From NCBI GenBank assembly GCA_965214675.1, contig OZ243969.1, forward strand, positions 1,426,001 through 1,490,000: a stretch of DNA of 64,000 nt, written 5' to 3'. Of the stretch, positions 45,731 to 54,796 are shown one piece after another. The stretch is from WTFY01 sp965214675 (GTDB lineage Bacteria; Pseudomonadota; Gammaproteobacteria; UBA4575). The notes under the pieces were generated by a model that was not told where the DNA came from, made no database searches, and worked only from the letters and a program-made list of their open reading frames with translations. Within the stretch, counting starts at the first letter, position 1; each line of letters begins with the position of its first letter. A program made the position numbers and the translations under genes.

Positions 45731-47353
45731 TCAATTTCCCTTTATAGCTGAGGCAAGAGGTAGTAGTTGCACGGCCACGTGCGTGGCAAATCCTGAGCCA
45801 GCCTCTGCGTAGATATTAAACACTGTCGATGCCCCAGCTTGCTTCAGCGGCTCGACTTCATCCTGAAACCTAGCTGTGGCCGCGACTCGGCCATCAAACG
45901 AGGCGGCCTTGAGCTGATCAAGCACTGCAAGATTGGCAGCCAGGTTCGGCAGGGCCAACATCACCAGTTCCAAGGTGTGGGTGGCGTGAACCCGGTCCCA
46001 GAAATCGGCATCGCTGGGGTCACCCAGTAGCACCGTGCGACCCGTAGACTGCTGGTGCTGCACCTTCACAGGATCAATGTCGACACCTACAACGGCTCCG
46101 CCATGTCGTTCATGCAAATCATCATAAGCCCCGGTTCCCACACGACCCATGCCAATGATGGCAATCTTTGCACCTCCTATATCGAGCGGTCGATCATCTA
46201 CAAGCCGCTCTGCACGTTGCAGGCGTTTCCACACCGTCCAGTATCGGGTGTAGAGAGGATGGGCGATGACATTCAGTCCTGCAGAGATTGCGCAGGACAG
46301 GGCCAAGGCAATTGCGATAACGATCAACCAGAGACTGTCGATCCAGCCGTTGGCCACTCCGATCGCTGCAACGATCAGTCCGAATTCACTGAAGTTGGTC
46401 AGGTTCAATGAGGCAAGCAACGAGGTGCGGGCGCGCAGTTTGAATCCGGTCAGCAGGCCGAAGAACAGCGCCGACTTGAGAAATACGAACGGCGTGATGG
46501 CCGCACCGATGAGCACGGCCTCCATGGTCAGTGGCCCGGACAGTCCAATCGACAGGAAAAATCCGACCAGGAAAAGATCCTTGAAGCTGAGCATGGCCTT
46601 TGACATCTCAACGGCCTTGCCGTGGTTGGCAATCAACACGCCCATCACAAGCGCACCCAGGTAGCCTTTGAGTCCGATCAGCTCAAACAGTTGCGCGCCA
46701 CCAACGGCAAGGACAAAACCGTACAGCACCAGGAGCTCGCCATGCTCTGCACGCTGCAGAATGGAGGAAAGTAGCGGGCGCAGGAGTATGAGCAGCACCA
46801 GCAATATTGCCCACCCCGCCGGATACTGGCCTGCCGAGACGGCGAGGAAAATGACGGCGGCCAAGTCCTGCACAATAAGAATACCGACCGCGATTCGACC
46901 ATGCAGGGCAGCCGTCTCTCCCTTGTCCTCGAGCACCTTCACGACAAACACGGTGCTGGAGAAACTCAGGGCAAAGGCGATGAGCAAGGCATGGGAGAAG
47001 TCGAGGTCTGCGAAGATGGAGGCGCCAAGAAGTGCCAGTGCATAGATGGCGAAGCCGAAAACCACCACGACAATGGCCATGTGCAGTCCGGTGACCGCCC
47101 ATACCTGCGGGCGGGCGAAAGTCTGAAGATTGAGCTTGAGGCCCACGATGAACAGCAACAGGGTGATGCCGAGATCCGACAGGGTCTCAAGGACTTCCCC
47201 GCTGGTGATCCCAAACAGGTTGAGCACGAATCCTGCTGCAAGAAACCCGACCAGGGGCGGCAAGCCGATAACCCTTGAAAGAAGTCCCAGCACGAAGGCC
47301 AGGCCGATCCAGGCAACGTCTCCCAGGGCAATGGCAACGGATTCCAGGTTCAT
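45731..47353 (-). CDS. Kef-type monovalent cation/proton antiporter with RCK domain
   Basis: A 540-residue protein: about 12 transmembrane helices over the first 380 residues (IGLAFVLGLLSRVIGLPPLVG onward, FALSFSSTVFVVKVLEDKG is typical of the CPA2 family), and a C-terminal NAD-binding RCK_N domain (KIAIIGMGRVGTGAYDDL, then VVGVDIDP). It exchanges K+ or Na+ for H+. No glutathione-regulatory partner (KefF/KefG) is nearby. Start at ATG 47353. Confidence 0.88.
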   Translation of the reverse strand: MNLESVAIALGDVAWIGLAFVLGLLSRVIGLPPLVGFLAAGFVLNLFGITSGEVLETLSDLGITLLLFIVGLKLNLQTFARPQVWAVTGLHMAIVVVVFGFAIYALALLGASIFADLDFSHALLIAFALSFSSTVFVVKVLEDKGETAALHGRIAVGILIVQDLAAVIFLAVSAGQYPAGWAILLVLLILLRPLLSSILQRAEHGELLVLYGFVLAVGGAQLFELIGLKGYLGALVMGVLIANHGKAVEMSKAMLSFKDLFLVGFFLSIGLSGPLTMEAVLIGAAITPFVFLKSALFFGLLTGFKLRARTSLLASLNLTNFSEFGLIVAAIGVANGWIDSLWLIVIAIALALSCAISAGLNVIAHPLYTRYWTVWKRLQRAERLVDDRPLDIGGAKIAIIGMGRVGTGAYDDLHERHGGAVVGVDIDPVKVQHQQSTGRTVLLGDPSDADFWDRVHATHTLELVMLALPNLAANLAVLDQLKAASFDGRVAATARFQDEVEPLKQAGASTVFNIYAEAGSGFATHVAVQLLPLASAIKGN

Positions 47354-47523
47354 GGAGGTGATGGCTGGTTTCAGTGCAACTTGAACGGCAACATTGCTCT
47401 ACTATGCCATTGAGCGAAGCTGGCCGAAATTCCCTGATCGAGAGGTGTATTCCAGCCTTTCCTTACGGCTTGTATCTGAGCATCGCTCAGCCGATGAGCC
47501 TGCAGAAGTTGCACGCCGATAAA

Positions 47524-48867
47524 TCAGGAATCCGGTTCCGGGTCAGCCGGCAAGTTATTGTCCATCGGGACGGACTTCAGATGCAGGTCTCTTTGCGGGT
47601 AAGGAATCTGGATGCCCTTCTCATGGAACAGGTCCCACACCCCCAGCAACACCTCGTTCATCACATTCGCACACCCGTTCATCGGGTCCTTGATCCAGAT
47701 GCGGATCTCCAGGTCCACGGAACTGTCCCCGAATCCTTTTAAAAGACAGGCAGGTTGAGGATCGGCCAGCACCCTCTTGACGTTATTGGCCGCCTGCTTG
47801 CACAGCTCGATGGCCTCGTGCACATCGCAGTCATAGTGAACGCCTACCGGGATTCTCAGCCGGACGTTGGCATGGCTGTAGGACCAGTTCTCGACCCGGC
47901 TGGTGATCAGCTCCTCGTTCGGCACCAGATGCTCGATCCCGTCTCGCGTGATCACCGACACATAGCGTGCCCCCAGGGTCTCGATCTTGCCGTACTCCCC
48001 TGCAATGTTAATGGTGTCCCCGGGCTTGATGGACTTGTCGGTCAGCAGGATGAAGCCCGCCACGAGATTCGAGAAGATCTTTTGCAAGCCAAACCCGAGA
48101 CCCACACCGATGGCACCCCCGAATACCACGAAGGCTGTGAGATCGATGCCGACGGTCCCGAGTGCCAGCAGGAAGGCACCGACGACGATGACGATCTTGA
48201 GGACCTTGGCGATCAGGACCTGGGTCGTTTTCGAGATCTCGCTGCTTGCATGGATCCGTGCCTCGAGCATCCGGGTGACCAACAACGCGAGCCACAGGAA
48301 GACGGCCACCGTAATGACGGAGGCCACCACATCGAAGACGCTGATGCCATGGTCGCCCACCTGGAACTTCATCGAATCCAAAAACCCGATCAGGGGAACC
48401 AGCAGGCCAAAGACATGCAGGGCCGCGATACCCCACACGAAGGTGGCGACACTCTTGCTGGTGAAGGTGTCGGAGATGGCCGAGGAGCCCAGGCGGATGA
48501 CGGCCCAGGCCACGGTCAAAATTATGGCCACCTCGATCAGGGCATACGGCAGACCCAGGGACAGGTAGAGGCCTGTGAAGACACCGAGCCATACCAGGAG
48601 CAGGACCGGGATGGCGAACCGGTACATGGCCGCAGTAATGAAGGAGTGGACCTTGACGGACTCAAAGGGCTCAAACCCGATAAGCTTGGCATTGATTTTC
48701 TTGGCACTGGCGTACGTGACGAGCAGGCCCGTGGCAATGATGGCCAGCTGGGTGAAGCTGTCCGGGTTCAATACATGCTGATTGGCCCACAGCACCAGGC
48801 GCTCCACCAGACCGAGCAGGGATTGTGGATCCAGTGCGTTCTCAACGAGTGCCTGATTGTCTTCCAT
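47524..48867 (-). CDS. MscS-family mechanosensitive channel
   Basis: A 447-residue protein with five or six N-terminal hydrophobic segments and the MscS pore helix (FVVFGGAIGVGLGFGLQKIFSNL, partly quoted), followed by the beta domain KPGDTINIAGEYGKIETLGARY and the C-terminal alpha/beta domain. It opens on membrane tension to release solutes. It is longer than E. coli MscS (286). Start at ATG 48867 has no strong ribosome site. Confidence 0.88.
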   Translation of the reverse strand: MEDNQALVENALDPQSLLGLVERLVLWANQHVLNPDSFTQLAIIATGLLVTYASAKKINAKLIGFEPFESVKVHSFITAAMYRFAIPVLLLVWLGVFTGLYLSLGLPYALIEVAIILTVAWAVIRLGSSAISDTFTSKSVATFVWGIAALHVFGLLVPLIGFLDSMKFQVGDHGISVFDVVASVITVAVFLWLALLVTRMLEARIHASSEISKTTQVLIAKVLKIVIVVGAFLLALGTVGIDLTAFVVFGGAIGVGLGFGLQKIFSNLVAGFILLTDKSIKPGDTINIAGEYGKIETLGARYVSVITRDGIEHLVPNEELITSRVENWSYSHANVRLRIPVGVHYDCDVHEAIELCKQAANNVKRVLADPQPACLLKGFGDSSVDLEIRIWIKDPMNGCANVMNEVLLGVWDLFHEKGIQIPYPQRDLHLKSVPMDNNLPADPEPDS

Positions 48868-49159
48868 CGTACTCAGGGCTCACCCGCGGTCCAGAAAGAT
48901 TCCTGGGGGGATAAAATTAGTTAGGCGTTTCAGCATGCGGCATGACGGTGTCCAGATACAGCAATATACCACTGATCCGGCCTGCCCTAACGCCACCGGC
49001 CTGCAGGATAGCCAACTGTATTTTGCATGCCCGCCCTCACCTAGGGGGCTTGGCGCACCAGATTGTCCCTGGAGTGCAATGATGCAGCCGGTGCGCTGCA
49101 GGTCGCAGCACGAAGCATTGCGACCTGACAGCATTGGATATAGGCATGGCCTGTACGGC

Positions 49160-49597
49160 TTATCCTTCGACCATGATTTTCTTCGGCAAGACCTTCGCCT
49201 TTTTCGGCACACGAAGCGTGAGCACCCCGTGGTCGGTCCTTGCAGAAATGTTGTCGGAGTCGGCCGTATCCGGCAGCGTGAAGCGGCGAAAGAAGCTTCC
49301 GTAAGACCGCTCCGTGCGCGAATAGCCATGGCCGTCATCCCTGCCCTCGGCCTCACGCGCACCCTGGATCGACAAGATGCCCCCCTCCAGGGAAATCTCG
49401 ATGTCCTTCGGATCGACGCCAGGCAAATCGGCGCTCACCTCGTAGGCCTCCTCGGACTCGTGGATGTCGATCGGCGGCACCCAGTTGGCGACCGTATCGG
49501 TCTCCCCGTCCGTGTGAGAACCGAACATGCGGTCCATCTGGGTGTGAAATTCGCGCATGGCATCCCAGGGATCATGATAAATTCTTCGAGCTAACAT
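49160..49597 (-). CDS. Small heat-shock protein Hsp20
   Basis: A 145-residue alpha-crystallin-domain protein: PPIDIHESEEAYEVSADLPG, IEISLEGGILSIQGAREAE and FFRRFTLPDTADSDNISA, then a C-terminal GVLTLRVPKK. It acts as an ATP-independent holdase. AGGAGG precedes the ATG and a strong sigma-32 promoter lies upstream. Confidence 0.93.
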   Translation of the reverse strand: MLARRIYHDPWDAMREFHTQMDRMFGSHTDGETDTVANWVPPIDIHESEEAYEVSADLPGVDPKDIEISLEGGILSIQGAREAEGRDDGHGYSRTERSYGSFFRRFTLPDTADSDNISARTDHGVLTLRVPKKAKVLPKKIMVEG

Positions 49598-49638
49598 GAT
49601 GTACCTCCTGTATGAAAAATTCGTTGTAGATACCTATT

Positions 49639-49667
49639 ACATAGGGACGCAAAAAACCGATTTCAAG
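49639..49667 (-). promoter_or_regulatory. Sigma-32 heat-shock promoter of hsp20
   Basis: On the minus strand, CTTGAAA (49667-49661) and CCCTATGT (49646-49639) are spaced by 14 bases, matching the sigma-32 consensus CTTGAAA-N13-15-CCCCATNT in all but one base. It is 42 bases upstream of the hsp20 ATG. Confidence 0.85.
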
Positions 49668-49874
49668 TCGTAAAAATGAATTTCTTCCTATGTCCCGACC
49701 CGCGATTGATTCGTGTCAGATTCCAGCAACGGGGTATCGACCGGACGTGGTAAACACTGTAATTAAGCGGCCTGCAAGGCGTACACAGCCGCCCGGCACT
49801 CGGTGCGATCAGCCACAGCATTATGCTGCGGGGCACCCTGAACTGCTAGCCTCGCGAATTGACTGGCCTCTTTT

Positions 49875-49914
49875 GGCGACCTGGCCCATGCGCAAGCACC
49901 ATGGCCAGGTCGCC
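49875..49914. repeat. Long inverted repeat downstream of the Y-family polymerase
   Basis: GGCGACCTGGCC (49875-49886) and GGCCAGGTCGCC (49903-49914) are perfect 12-bp arms with a 16-base spacer that can extend the stem by three more pairs. The minus-strand flank has no U-run. It may stabilise the mRNA end or be a REP-like element. Confidence 0.5.
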
Positions 49915-49944
49915 GCCTGAGCGACATCCGCAGCCCCGGCACAT

Positions 49945-51225
49945 CTACCCGGCCTCGCTCGCCTTCTTGATCCGCTCCACGGTCGGTACGATCGTCTGGC
50001 GGTGCCCGTAGGGCTTCCACGCGGGAGCGATCACGTTCGGCATGTCCGAGCGGTGCAGCAGGCTCGCCCGGGCCAGGGTGAATTCCCCGTAGCGGTCATT
50101 GATCGCATCCATCGCCTGGTTGATCCGCCCGATCCGATCCTCCTCTTCCGCAAAGAGTTCCTGTTGTCCCTGCACCGGTCGCGGATCGAGCGCCGAGACC
50201 TGTGCCTGGAAGATACCCTCTCCCTGCCAGTGCTCGCGGACCATCTGTCTGCATAAGGCGATCACCGGGCCGGTGCCGTTGGTCACAAGAGGCGTCTTGA
50301 AATGCGTGCTGCCAATCCAGCCCTCCCGTGTACGAAGGCCAATGAAATAGCGTTGTGAGGCCAAGGAGTGCTGCCTTAGGCGTGCACCGAGCTTCTCGGC
50401 CATGTGCACCAGATACATGAAGATGGTGTCACGGTCAGTGGTATTCGGGGGCATGACCTTGCCGTGACCCATGGACTTCGGGGCGGCGACTTTGGTCTGT
50501 ACTGCATCAGTATCCTCGCCGCGGCACATCTGCCAGATGCGCCGGCCCGGGTTGCCGAAACGGTCGCCCAGCACACTGATCGGAAGTTTGGCGACATCCC
50601 CGCAGGTGATGGCCCCGCGTCTCGCCAGAAACCCTGCGATGCCGCGGTTGATGCCGCACAGCTGGGTGAGCGGCACCTCCTTCAATGTATCCCTCGCCTG
50701 CCACGGGGGGATGATGGCCAGCCCATCGGGCTTTTTCTGCTTGGCGGCATACTTGGCCGTGGTCTTGTCCCCGCTGATGCCGACCGTGCAGGCCAGGCCT
50801 GAGACCTCGGCTACCCGCGCCTTGATCATCACGCCCATCACCTCGGGAGACCGGTTCCAGTAGCGCTGGCAGTGGGTGAGATCCAGGAAGGCCTCATCGA
50901 CGGAGAACACCTCGACGTCCGGGGTGATGGTTTGCAGGGCAGCCATGATGTTCGTTGAGACCTCGGCATAGCGCTCGGGGCGTGCCGGGACCTGGATGAC
51001 TTTCGGGCATAGTTTCCTGCCCTCCTTCAGGCGCGTACCGATGCGAATGCCGTAGGCCCTCGCCTCATAAGAGCAGGTGATGAAGCAGGTGCCGGTCAGG
51101 CCGTTGGTGATGCCGATCGCCTTGCCCCGGTATTCGGGATGATCGCGTTGCTCGATGGATGCAAAAAAAGCATCCATGTCCACGAAGGCAATCAGGCGTG
51201 GCCAGTGTTGGGAGTGGTCCTGCAT
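49945..51225 (-). CDS. Y-family DNA polymerase (Pol IV-like)
   Basis: A 426-residue Y-family polymerase: FVDMDAFFASIEQRD, YEARAYGIRIGTRL and SVDEAFLDLT hold the catalytic carboxylates, with a helix-hairpin-helix (GINRGIAGFLARRG) and a little-finger domain. It differs from the zinc-ribbon DinB at 27777 and is the second such enzyme in the window. ATG 51225 is used; the longer frame starts with TTG. The transposon starts 70 bases upstream and separates it from the UDG gene with which it was probably adjacent. Confidence 0.88.
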   Translation of the reverse strand: MQDHSQHWPRLIAFVDMDAFFASIEQRDHPEYRGKAIGITNGLTGTCFITCSYEARAYGIRIGTRLKEGRKLCPKVIQVPARPERYAEVSTNIMAALQTITPDVEVFSVDEAFLDLTHCQRYWNRSPEVMGVMIKARVAEVSGLACTVGISGDKTTAKYAAKQKKPDGLAIIPPWQARDTLKEVPLTQLCGINRGIAGFLARRGAITCGDVAKLPISVLGDRFGNPGRRIWQMCRGEDTDAVQTKVAAPKSMGHGKVMPPNTTDRDTIFMYLVHMAEKLGARLRQHSLASQRYFIGLRTREGWIGSTHFKTPLVTNGTGPVIALCRQMVREHWQGEGIFQAQVSALDPRPVQGQQELFAEEEDRIGRINQAMDAINDRYGEFTLARASLLHRSDMPNVIAPAWKPYGHRQTIVPTVERIKKASEAG

Positions 51226-51295
51226 CGGATGATCGATACTAGGAAGGTATCCCGCAGGCTTCAAGGATAAACCGAAACCTGAAGTGTTTCCTTTT

Positions 51296-51321
51296 GGGAA
51301 TTATAAATATTAGTTTACAAA
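51296..51321 (+). repeat. Left terminal inverted repeat of the IS1595-family element
   Basis: 26 bases starting GGGAATTATAAA; the right end (54075-54100) is its reverse complement with one mismatch. Confidence 0.9.
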
Positions 51322-51379
51322 ATTCGTAGTATTTAGTATACTTACAGGCATGGATTTAGATATGTTAAAGGAAAGAAAA

Positions 51380-52315
51380 ATGCCTAAGAAACACGCTAAT
51401 ACACTCGGTTTTGTTGAGGTTGTACAAAAGTACCCTACTGATGAGGATGCCATCAAGTATTTTGAGCAACTACGCTGGGGCGATGAGCCTTACTGCACCA
51501 AGTGTGGCTGCACTGGACGGATCACCAAGCAGAAGAATTACAGGAAGGGATACTGGTGCGGGGATTGCCGCAGTTTCTTCAACTGCTTCACCAATACACC
51601 CTTGGAGCACAACAGGGTAAGAGGCCAGCAGAAGTGGATTTATGCAGCCCACAGACTGATGACTTCACGCAAGGGTGTATCTGCACTGGAACTCAAGCAT
51701 ACGCTTAAAGTCAGTTATCCCACAGCCTGGTACATGCTGCACAGGCTTCGCCTGATGTGTGGAGACGATCTTGAAGCCCTGCATGGGGAAGTCGAGATTG
51801 ATGCTACCTACATCGGCGGGGCCGAGAAGAACAAACATACCCACAAGAAGCTGAATGCTGGTAGAGGCGGTGTAGGCAAGCAGCCTGTACTCGGCATGAG
51901 ACAGCGTGGCGGGAAGGTAAAGGCCATGACAGTGGATGCCAAGGATCAGGCCACAATCCGGCAGGCTGTGGATAACTCGGTCGAGGTCGGTTCAATGCTT
52001 TACACCGATGATCATCGTGAGTATAAAGGCGTTGGGGGAGTGCTCTACGGCCACAAGACAGTCCGACATTCGGCCAAAGAGTATGTAAATGGCATGGCGC
52101 ATACCAATGGTGTGGAATCGGTATGGTCCACGATCAAGCGGGGATTCAATGGTGTCTACCATCATTGGAGCAAGAAGCACTGCCAGCAATACATCAACGG
52201 ATTCACCTTTCGCCTGAATCAGGGCAATGTAGATCGGGATACTCAGGATCGTCTTGATGATCTGTTCAAGTCCATGGTCGGAAAGACGATGACCTACAAG
52301 GGACTTGTATCGTGA
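51380..52315 (+). CDS. IS1595-family transposase
   Basis: A 311-residue protein: an N-terminal zinc ribbon (CTKC...CGDC), then the DDE-type core with EIDATYIGG (first Asp), YTDDHREY (second) and HTNGVESVW (third position), as in IS1595/IS1016. AAGGA six bases before ATG 51380 favours it over 51350. All three catalytic positions are intact, so the element could still be mobile. Its stop overlaps the methyltransferase start as GTGA. Confidence 0.92.
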   Translation: MPKKHANTLGFVEVVQKYPTDEDAIKYFEQLRWGDEPYCTKCGCTGRITKQKNYRKGYWCGDCRSFFNCFTNTPLEHNRVRGQQKWIYAAHRLMTSRKGVSALELKHTLKVSYPTAWYMLHRLRLMCGDDLEALHGEVEIDATYIGGAEKNKHTHKKLNAGRGGVGKQPVLGMRQRGGKVKAMTVDAKDQATIRQAVDNSVEVGSMLYTDDHREYKGVGGVLYGHKTVRHSAKEYVNGMAHTNGVESVWSTIKRGFNGVYHHWSKKHCQQYINGFTFRLNQGNVDRDTQDRLDDLFKSMVGKTMTYKGLVS

Positions 52316-53178
52316 GTGCGGCGCAAGCCAAAGAACTTTTCCTGCCGAGGTCTAACCGCTCAAACTCTCCATTCCGTTATCCCGGTGGCAAGTTCTATGC
52401 CCGCAGGTTGATATTGGATGAAATCCCACCCCACCATGTATATTGCGAGCCTTTTGCTGGCGGTGCCAGTGTATTTTTTGCCAAGGATACGGCACCTGCA
52501 TCAATTCTGAATGACCGTGATGAGGATGTGATGAACACCTTGCGGCAAATCAGGGACAGGGTTGAGGATCTGATTGAAATGCTTGCAGGGATCAAGGCCA
52601 CAAAACAAAACCATAAATTCTATAAAGACAAGTTCAAACCAAAGAATGGGCTGGAGCGTGCATTCCAGTGGTTCTATCTTAATCGTACCTCTTATAGCGG
52701 GATCATGCGTCCTGAAAACTGTTACTGGGGCTATGGGAGCAAGTATTCGATGCGTCCTGAAAACTGGCCTCCGCATTTAAGGACCGTATCAGACAAACTG
52801 CAAGGCGCAGAATTGATTTCATTTGATTTTGAGGAAGTGATTGATTCGCTGCCAGATGGTTGCTTCACCTTCATTGACCCACCCTATTATGATGCCGACC
52901 AAAAGAAATTCTACAGATGCGCGTTTGGGAAAGAGGATCACGAAAGACTGGAAAGGTGTATCCGGCGCAATGCTGAACGTATCCAGTTCCTGCTTACATA
53001 CGACAACCATCCTGACGTGATGGAGATGTATGAATGGGTAGAATCAATCAGCAATAAAGAGTGGAACTACACTATTAACCGCACGGATGATCAGCGCAAC
53101 GGGAATAAGTTAAAGGATGGATTTCGCGGCGTACGGGCAAAGGGTCGTGAATTATTTATAAGGAACTATCGTGTCTGA
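52312..53178 (+). CDS. D12-class N6-adenine DNA methyltransferase (Dam/DpnM-like)
   Basis: A 288-residue protein: SPFRYPGGKFYARR near the N-terminus (SAM-side motif), PFAGGASVFF at residues 47-56 and catalytic DPPYY at 189-193, in the order of the Dam family. It methylates adenine; the recognition site is unknown. It starts with GTG overlapping the transposase stop and overlaps the next gene by 8 bases. It is a transposon passenger and probably protects host DNA from the adjacent nuclease. Confidence 0.9.
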   Translation: MSAAQAKELFLPRSNRSNSPFRYPGGKFYARRLILDEIPPHHVYCEPFAGGASVFFAKDTAPASILNDRDEDVMNTLRQIRDRVEDLIEMLAGIKATKQNHKFYKDKFKPKNGLERAFQWFYLNRTSYSGIMRPENCYWGYGSKYSMRPENWPPHLRTVSDKLQGAELISFDFEEVIDSLPDGCFTFIDPPYYDADQKKFYRCAFGKEDHERLERCIRRNAERIQFLLTYDNHPDVMEMYEWVESISNKEWNYTINRTDDQRNGNKLKDGFRGVRAKGRELFIRNYRV

Positions 53179-53887
53179 TTCAGAAGAATATAGGGTCTTT
53201 ACAAGTATCAGTGAGTATTGCGCTACCTACAATGTTCCACGGGAAAACCTGCTGGACATACTGGAAGATCAAAAGGTATTGCCGATGATTCGGGGCAAGG
53301 CAACGGAATATATCGGTGCAGCTGTATTACGTCAGGCACTTGATCCGAGAGATTGGGACGTACAAAAGCTGAATCTTAATCCACAGCCTGGTGTGTACGA
53401 TGAAGATATAAGTATTACATACAGGCGTACTGGTGACAGGCTCAAGGCAGAGACAAAGAACGCAGTGCGGGGGAAATTCAGCACAGGCACCAGAAATACC
53501 AAGGAGCCGCACTTCTCCGTGAAGTGTCACAAGTCAAGAAGTCACTTGACCAAGAAACATAATGACAGATATGTGGTAGGGAATTTCGATGTCTTGTTGT
53601 GCAATGTCTCCAATGCCATTTTCCGTGGGAAATCACTTGACCGTGGGTTGCCATTCATAGAGAACCAAGAAGCTATTGATTGGCTAAAGAGTTTCTACAA
53701 TGTGAGTAGTGATGCAGAGTTAAGGCGTTGCACTTATGATGACTGGCGGTTATGTCTGCCTGTAACCATTGCGCTGGAGGATGGCACATTACCGCGCACA
53801 CCGCGTGTACTTATGCAAGACGATCCCAACTGGTTCAAGCTGGATCAACTGGCAGCAAATCTAAGGACACTTATCAATGGTGGATAA
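53171..53887 (+). CDS. Probable PD-(D/E)XK restriction endonuclease
   Basis: A 238-residue protein of no family that I recognise by name. It contains a pattern of the PD-(D/E)XK nucleases: E46 in a first helix (KATEYIGAAVL), then YDEDISI (D77/D79) and, 15 residues on, AETKN with E94-x-K96. The rest is mixed alpha/beta. It starts with GTG inside the methyltransferase end. Translational coupling to a methyltransferase suggests the nuclease of a type II restriction system; this is inference from motif and context. Confidence 0.6.
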   Translation: MSDSEEYRVFTSISEYCATYNVPRENLLDILEDQKVLPMIRGKATEYIGAAVLRQALDPRDWDVQKLNLNPQPGVYDEDISITYRRTGDRLKAETKNAVRGKFSTGTRNTKEPHFSVKCHKSRSHLTKKHNDRYVVGNFDVLLCNVSNAIFRGKSLDRGLPFIENQEAIDWLKSFYNVSSDAELRRCTYDDWRLCLPVTIALEDGTLPRTPRVLMQDDPNWFKLDQLAANLRTLINGG

Positions 53888-53908
53888 AAGCAAAGGGAAT
53901 TGGTAGCC

Positions 53909-54067
53909 ATGAACCAGAAGCAATTAGACAAGGCCATGAAAGCCCTTATGTGTGCAGACAAACCAGACAAGGAAGCACCCATACCTCCCATGACAAAAAA
54001 GAACCTGGATCGCAAGTTCAGAATGCGGATGCGGGACGGTAAGCCTGTTATGGAAGAGGTCGATTAA
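53909..54067 (+). CDS. Small basic ORF of the transposon, 52 residues
   Basis: ATG 53909 to TAA 54067 encodes a 52-residue Lys/Met-rich peptide beginning MNQKQLDKAMKALMCADKP and ending KPVMEEVD. It lies 21 bases after the nuclease and just before the right terminal repeat. It could be an accessory or regulatory protein. No family was recognised; coding is supported only by position and orderly composition. Confidence 0.45.
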   Translation: MNQKQLDKAMKALMCADKPDKEAPIPPMTKKNLDRKFRMRMRDGKPVMEEVD

Positions 54068-54074
54068 TATGGGG

Positions 54075-54100
54075 TTTGTAAACTAATCTTTATAATTCCC
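54075..54100 (-). repeat. Right terminal inverted repeat of the IS1595-family element
   Basis: Reverse complement of the left repeat with one mismatch (AAAG in place of AAAT in the GGGAATTATAAA context). Confidence 0.9.
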
Positions 54101-54123
54101 CTTCATATTGAACAGGTCACAGG

Positions 54124-54651
54124 TCAGCCACCATCCACTAGCCGATAAGCTGCCTCAAAGGCTGCTTCAATGTCTCTCGCGGCCCCCTTGTAGCTCGCCC
54201 TTCCTCGCCGGCTTGGATGGGGCACACAAAAGATCGGGCCATCAAAACGAAGCTGGTCTACCAATTTTTGTGCCTCCCGTCCCTGCGCAACTATAGCCAC
54301 CGGCTCGGCAGCATCCACGAGCCTTTGGCAAAGCGGCAAATTTGCCTTCAGGGCTTTCACCCCCGGTTTCTCACCATATGCCCCGTACGCATTCCAGGGC
54401 GTGACGATTGCCTTGAGAATTCCTAAACGCTCAAAGAGGTCCTTGCAGTACCTAGCGGTCGGATCATCGTTGCAGATATCGACGACTCGTGACATCTCGG
54501 CTCCTGAGCCAGCGGTGTGTTCACTACCAGGGTCTTGCAACAAACTGAAAATTCCGCCCTTACACTCTGCATGACCTGTTCCAATTCGCGGCATCTCCAG
54601 GCCTCTGTCGATCTCCGCATCTGCGATAATTTCATTCAACTGGTCACGCAT
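54124..54651 (-). CDS. Uracil-DNA glycosylase superfamily protein
   Basis: A 175-residue protein with FSLLQDPGSE (active-site-like motif), NDDPTARYCKDLFERLGI, PWNAYGAYG and the C-terminal HPSRRG that inserts in the minor groove. This fits the short family of UDG-like proteins with a diverged first motif. It excises damaged bases; the substrate is unknown. GGGAGA precedes ATG 54651. It overlaps the truncated HEPN gene and is separated from the Y-family polymerase by the transposon. Confidence 0.7.
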   Translation of the reverse strand: MRDQLNEIIADAEIDRGLEMPRIGTGHAECKGGIFSLLQDPGSEHTAGSGAEMSRVVDICNDDPTARYCKDLFERLGILKAIVTPWNAYGAYGEKPGVKALKANLPLCQRLVDAAEPVAIVAQGREAQKLVDQLRFDGPIFCVPHPSRRGRASYKGAARDIEAAFEAAYRLVDGG

Positions 54652-54796
54652 CGTCTGCTCTCTCCCTGTTTGTTGGCGCGGCATCTGCAAGGCGGCATGT
54701 GCCAGACCGAAACAGGCCTTCGATTTCCTCTTGTGCGACAGGTTCCAACTTGAGTTGACCCGTTTGAACCAGATTATCGAGTTGCGGATTCGCCAT
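54644..54796 (-). pseudogene. Truncated HEPN-domain toxin
   Basis: The frame from ATG 54796 begins MANPQLDNLVQTGQLKLEPV, then LFRSGTCRLADAA. This is the N-terminus of the HEPN protein paired with MNT nucleotidyltransferases, but it ends after 50 residues with an unrelated tail, whereas the family runs about 130-140 and needs the R-x4-6-H site, which is missing. It overlaps the MNT stop by 23 bases, the normal arrangement. Toxic RNase activity should be lost. Confidence 0.6.

Larger units (their letters stand above)
51296..54100 (+). mobile_element. IS1595-family transposon carrying a methyltransferase and a probable nuclease
   Basis: A 2.8-kb element bounded by 26-bp inverted repeats with one mismatch (51296-51321 and 54075-54100). 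Its four genes overlap or nearly abut on the plus strand: transposase, adenine methyltransferase, PD-(D/E)XK-like protein, 52-residue ORF. Its base composition is visibly lower in GC than the flanks. The flanking 8-mers (TTCCTTTT and TTCATATT, allowing one base) match only 6/8, so a target duplication is not clear. Some IS1595 members are known to carry passenger genes. Confidence 0.85.

Noticed and set aside
49875..49914. 12-bp inverted repeat as a rho-independent terminator
   Set aside because: No U-run follows on the minus strand. It is kept as a repeat only.
51288..54109. Target-site duplication flanking the transposon
   Set aside because: The two 8-mers agree at only six positions even after shifting by one base, so I do not claim a duplication.
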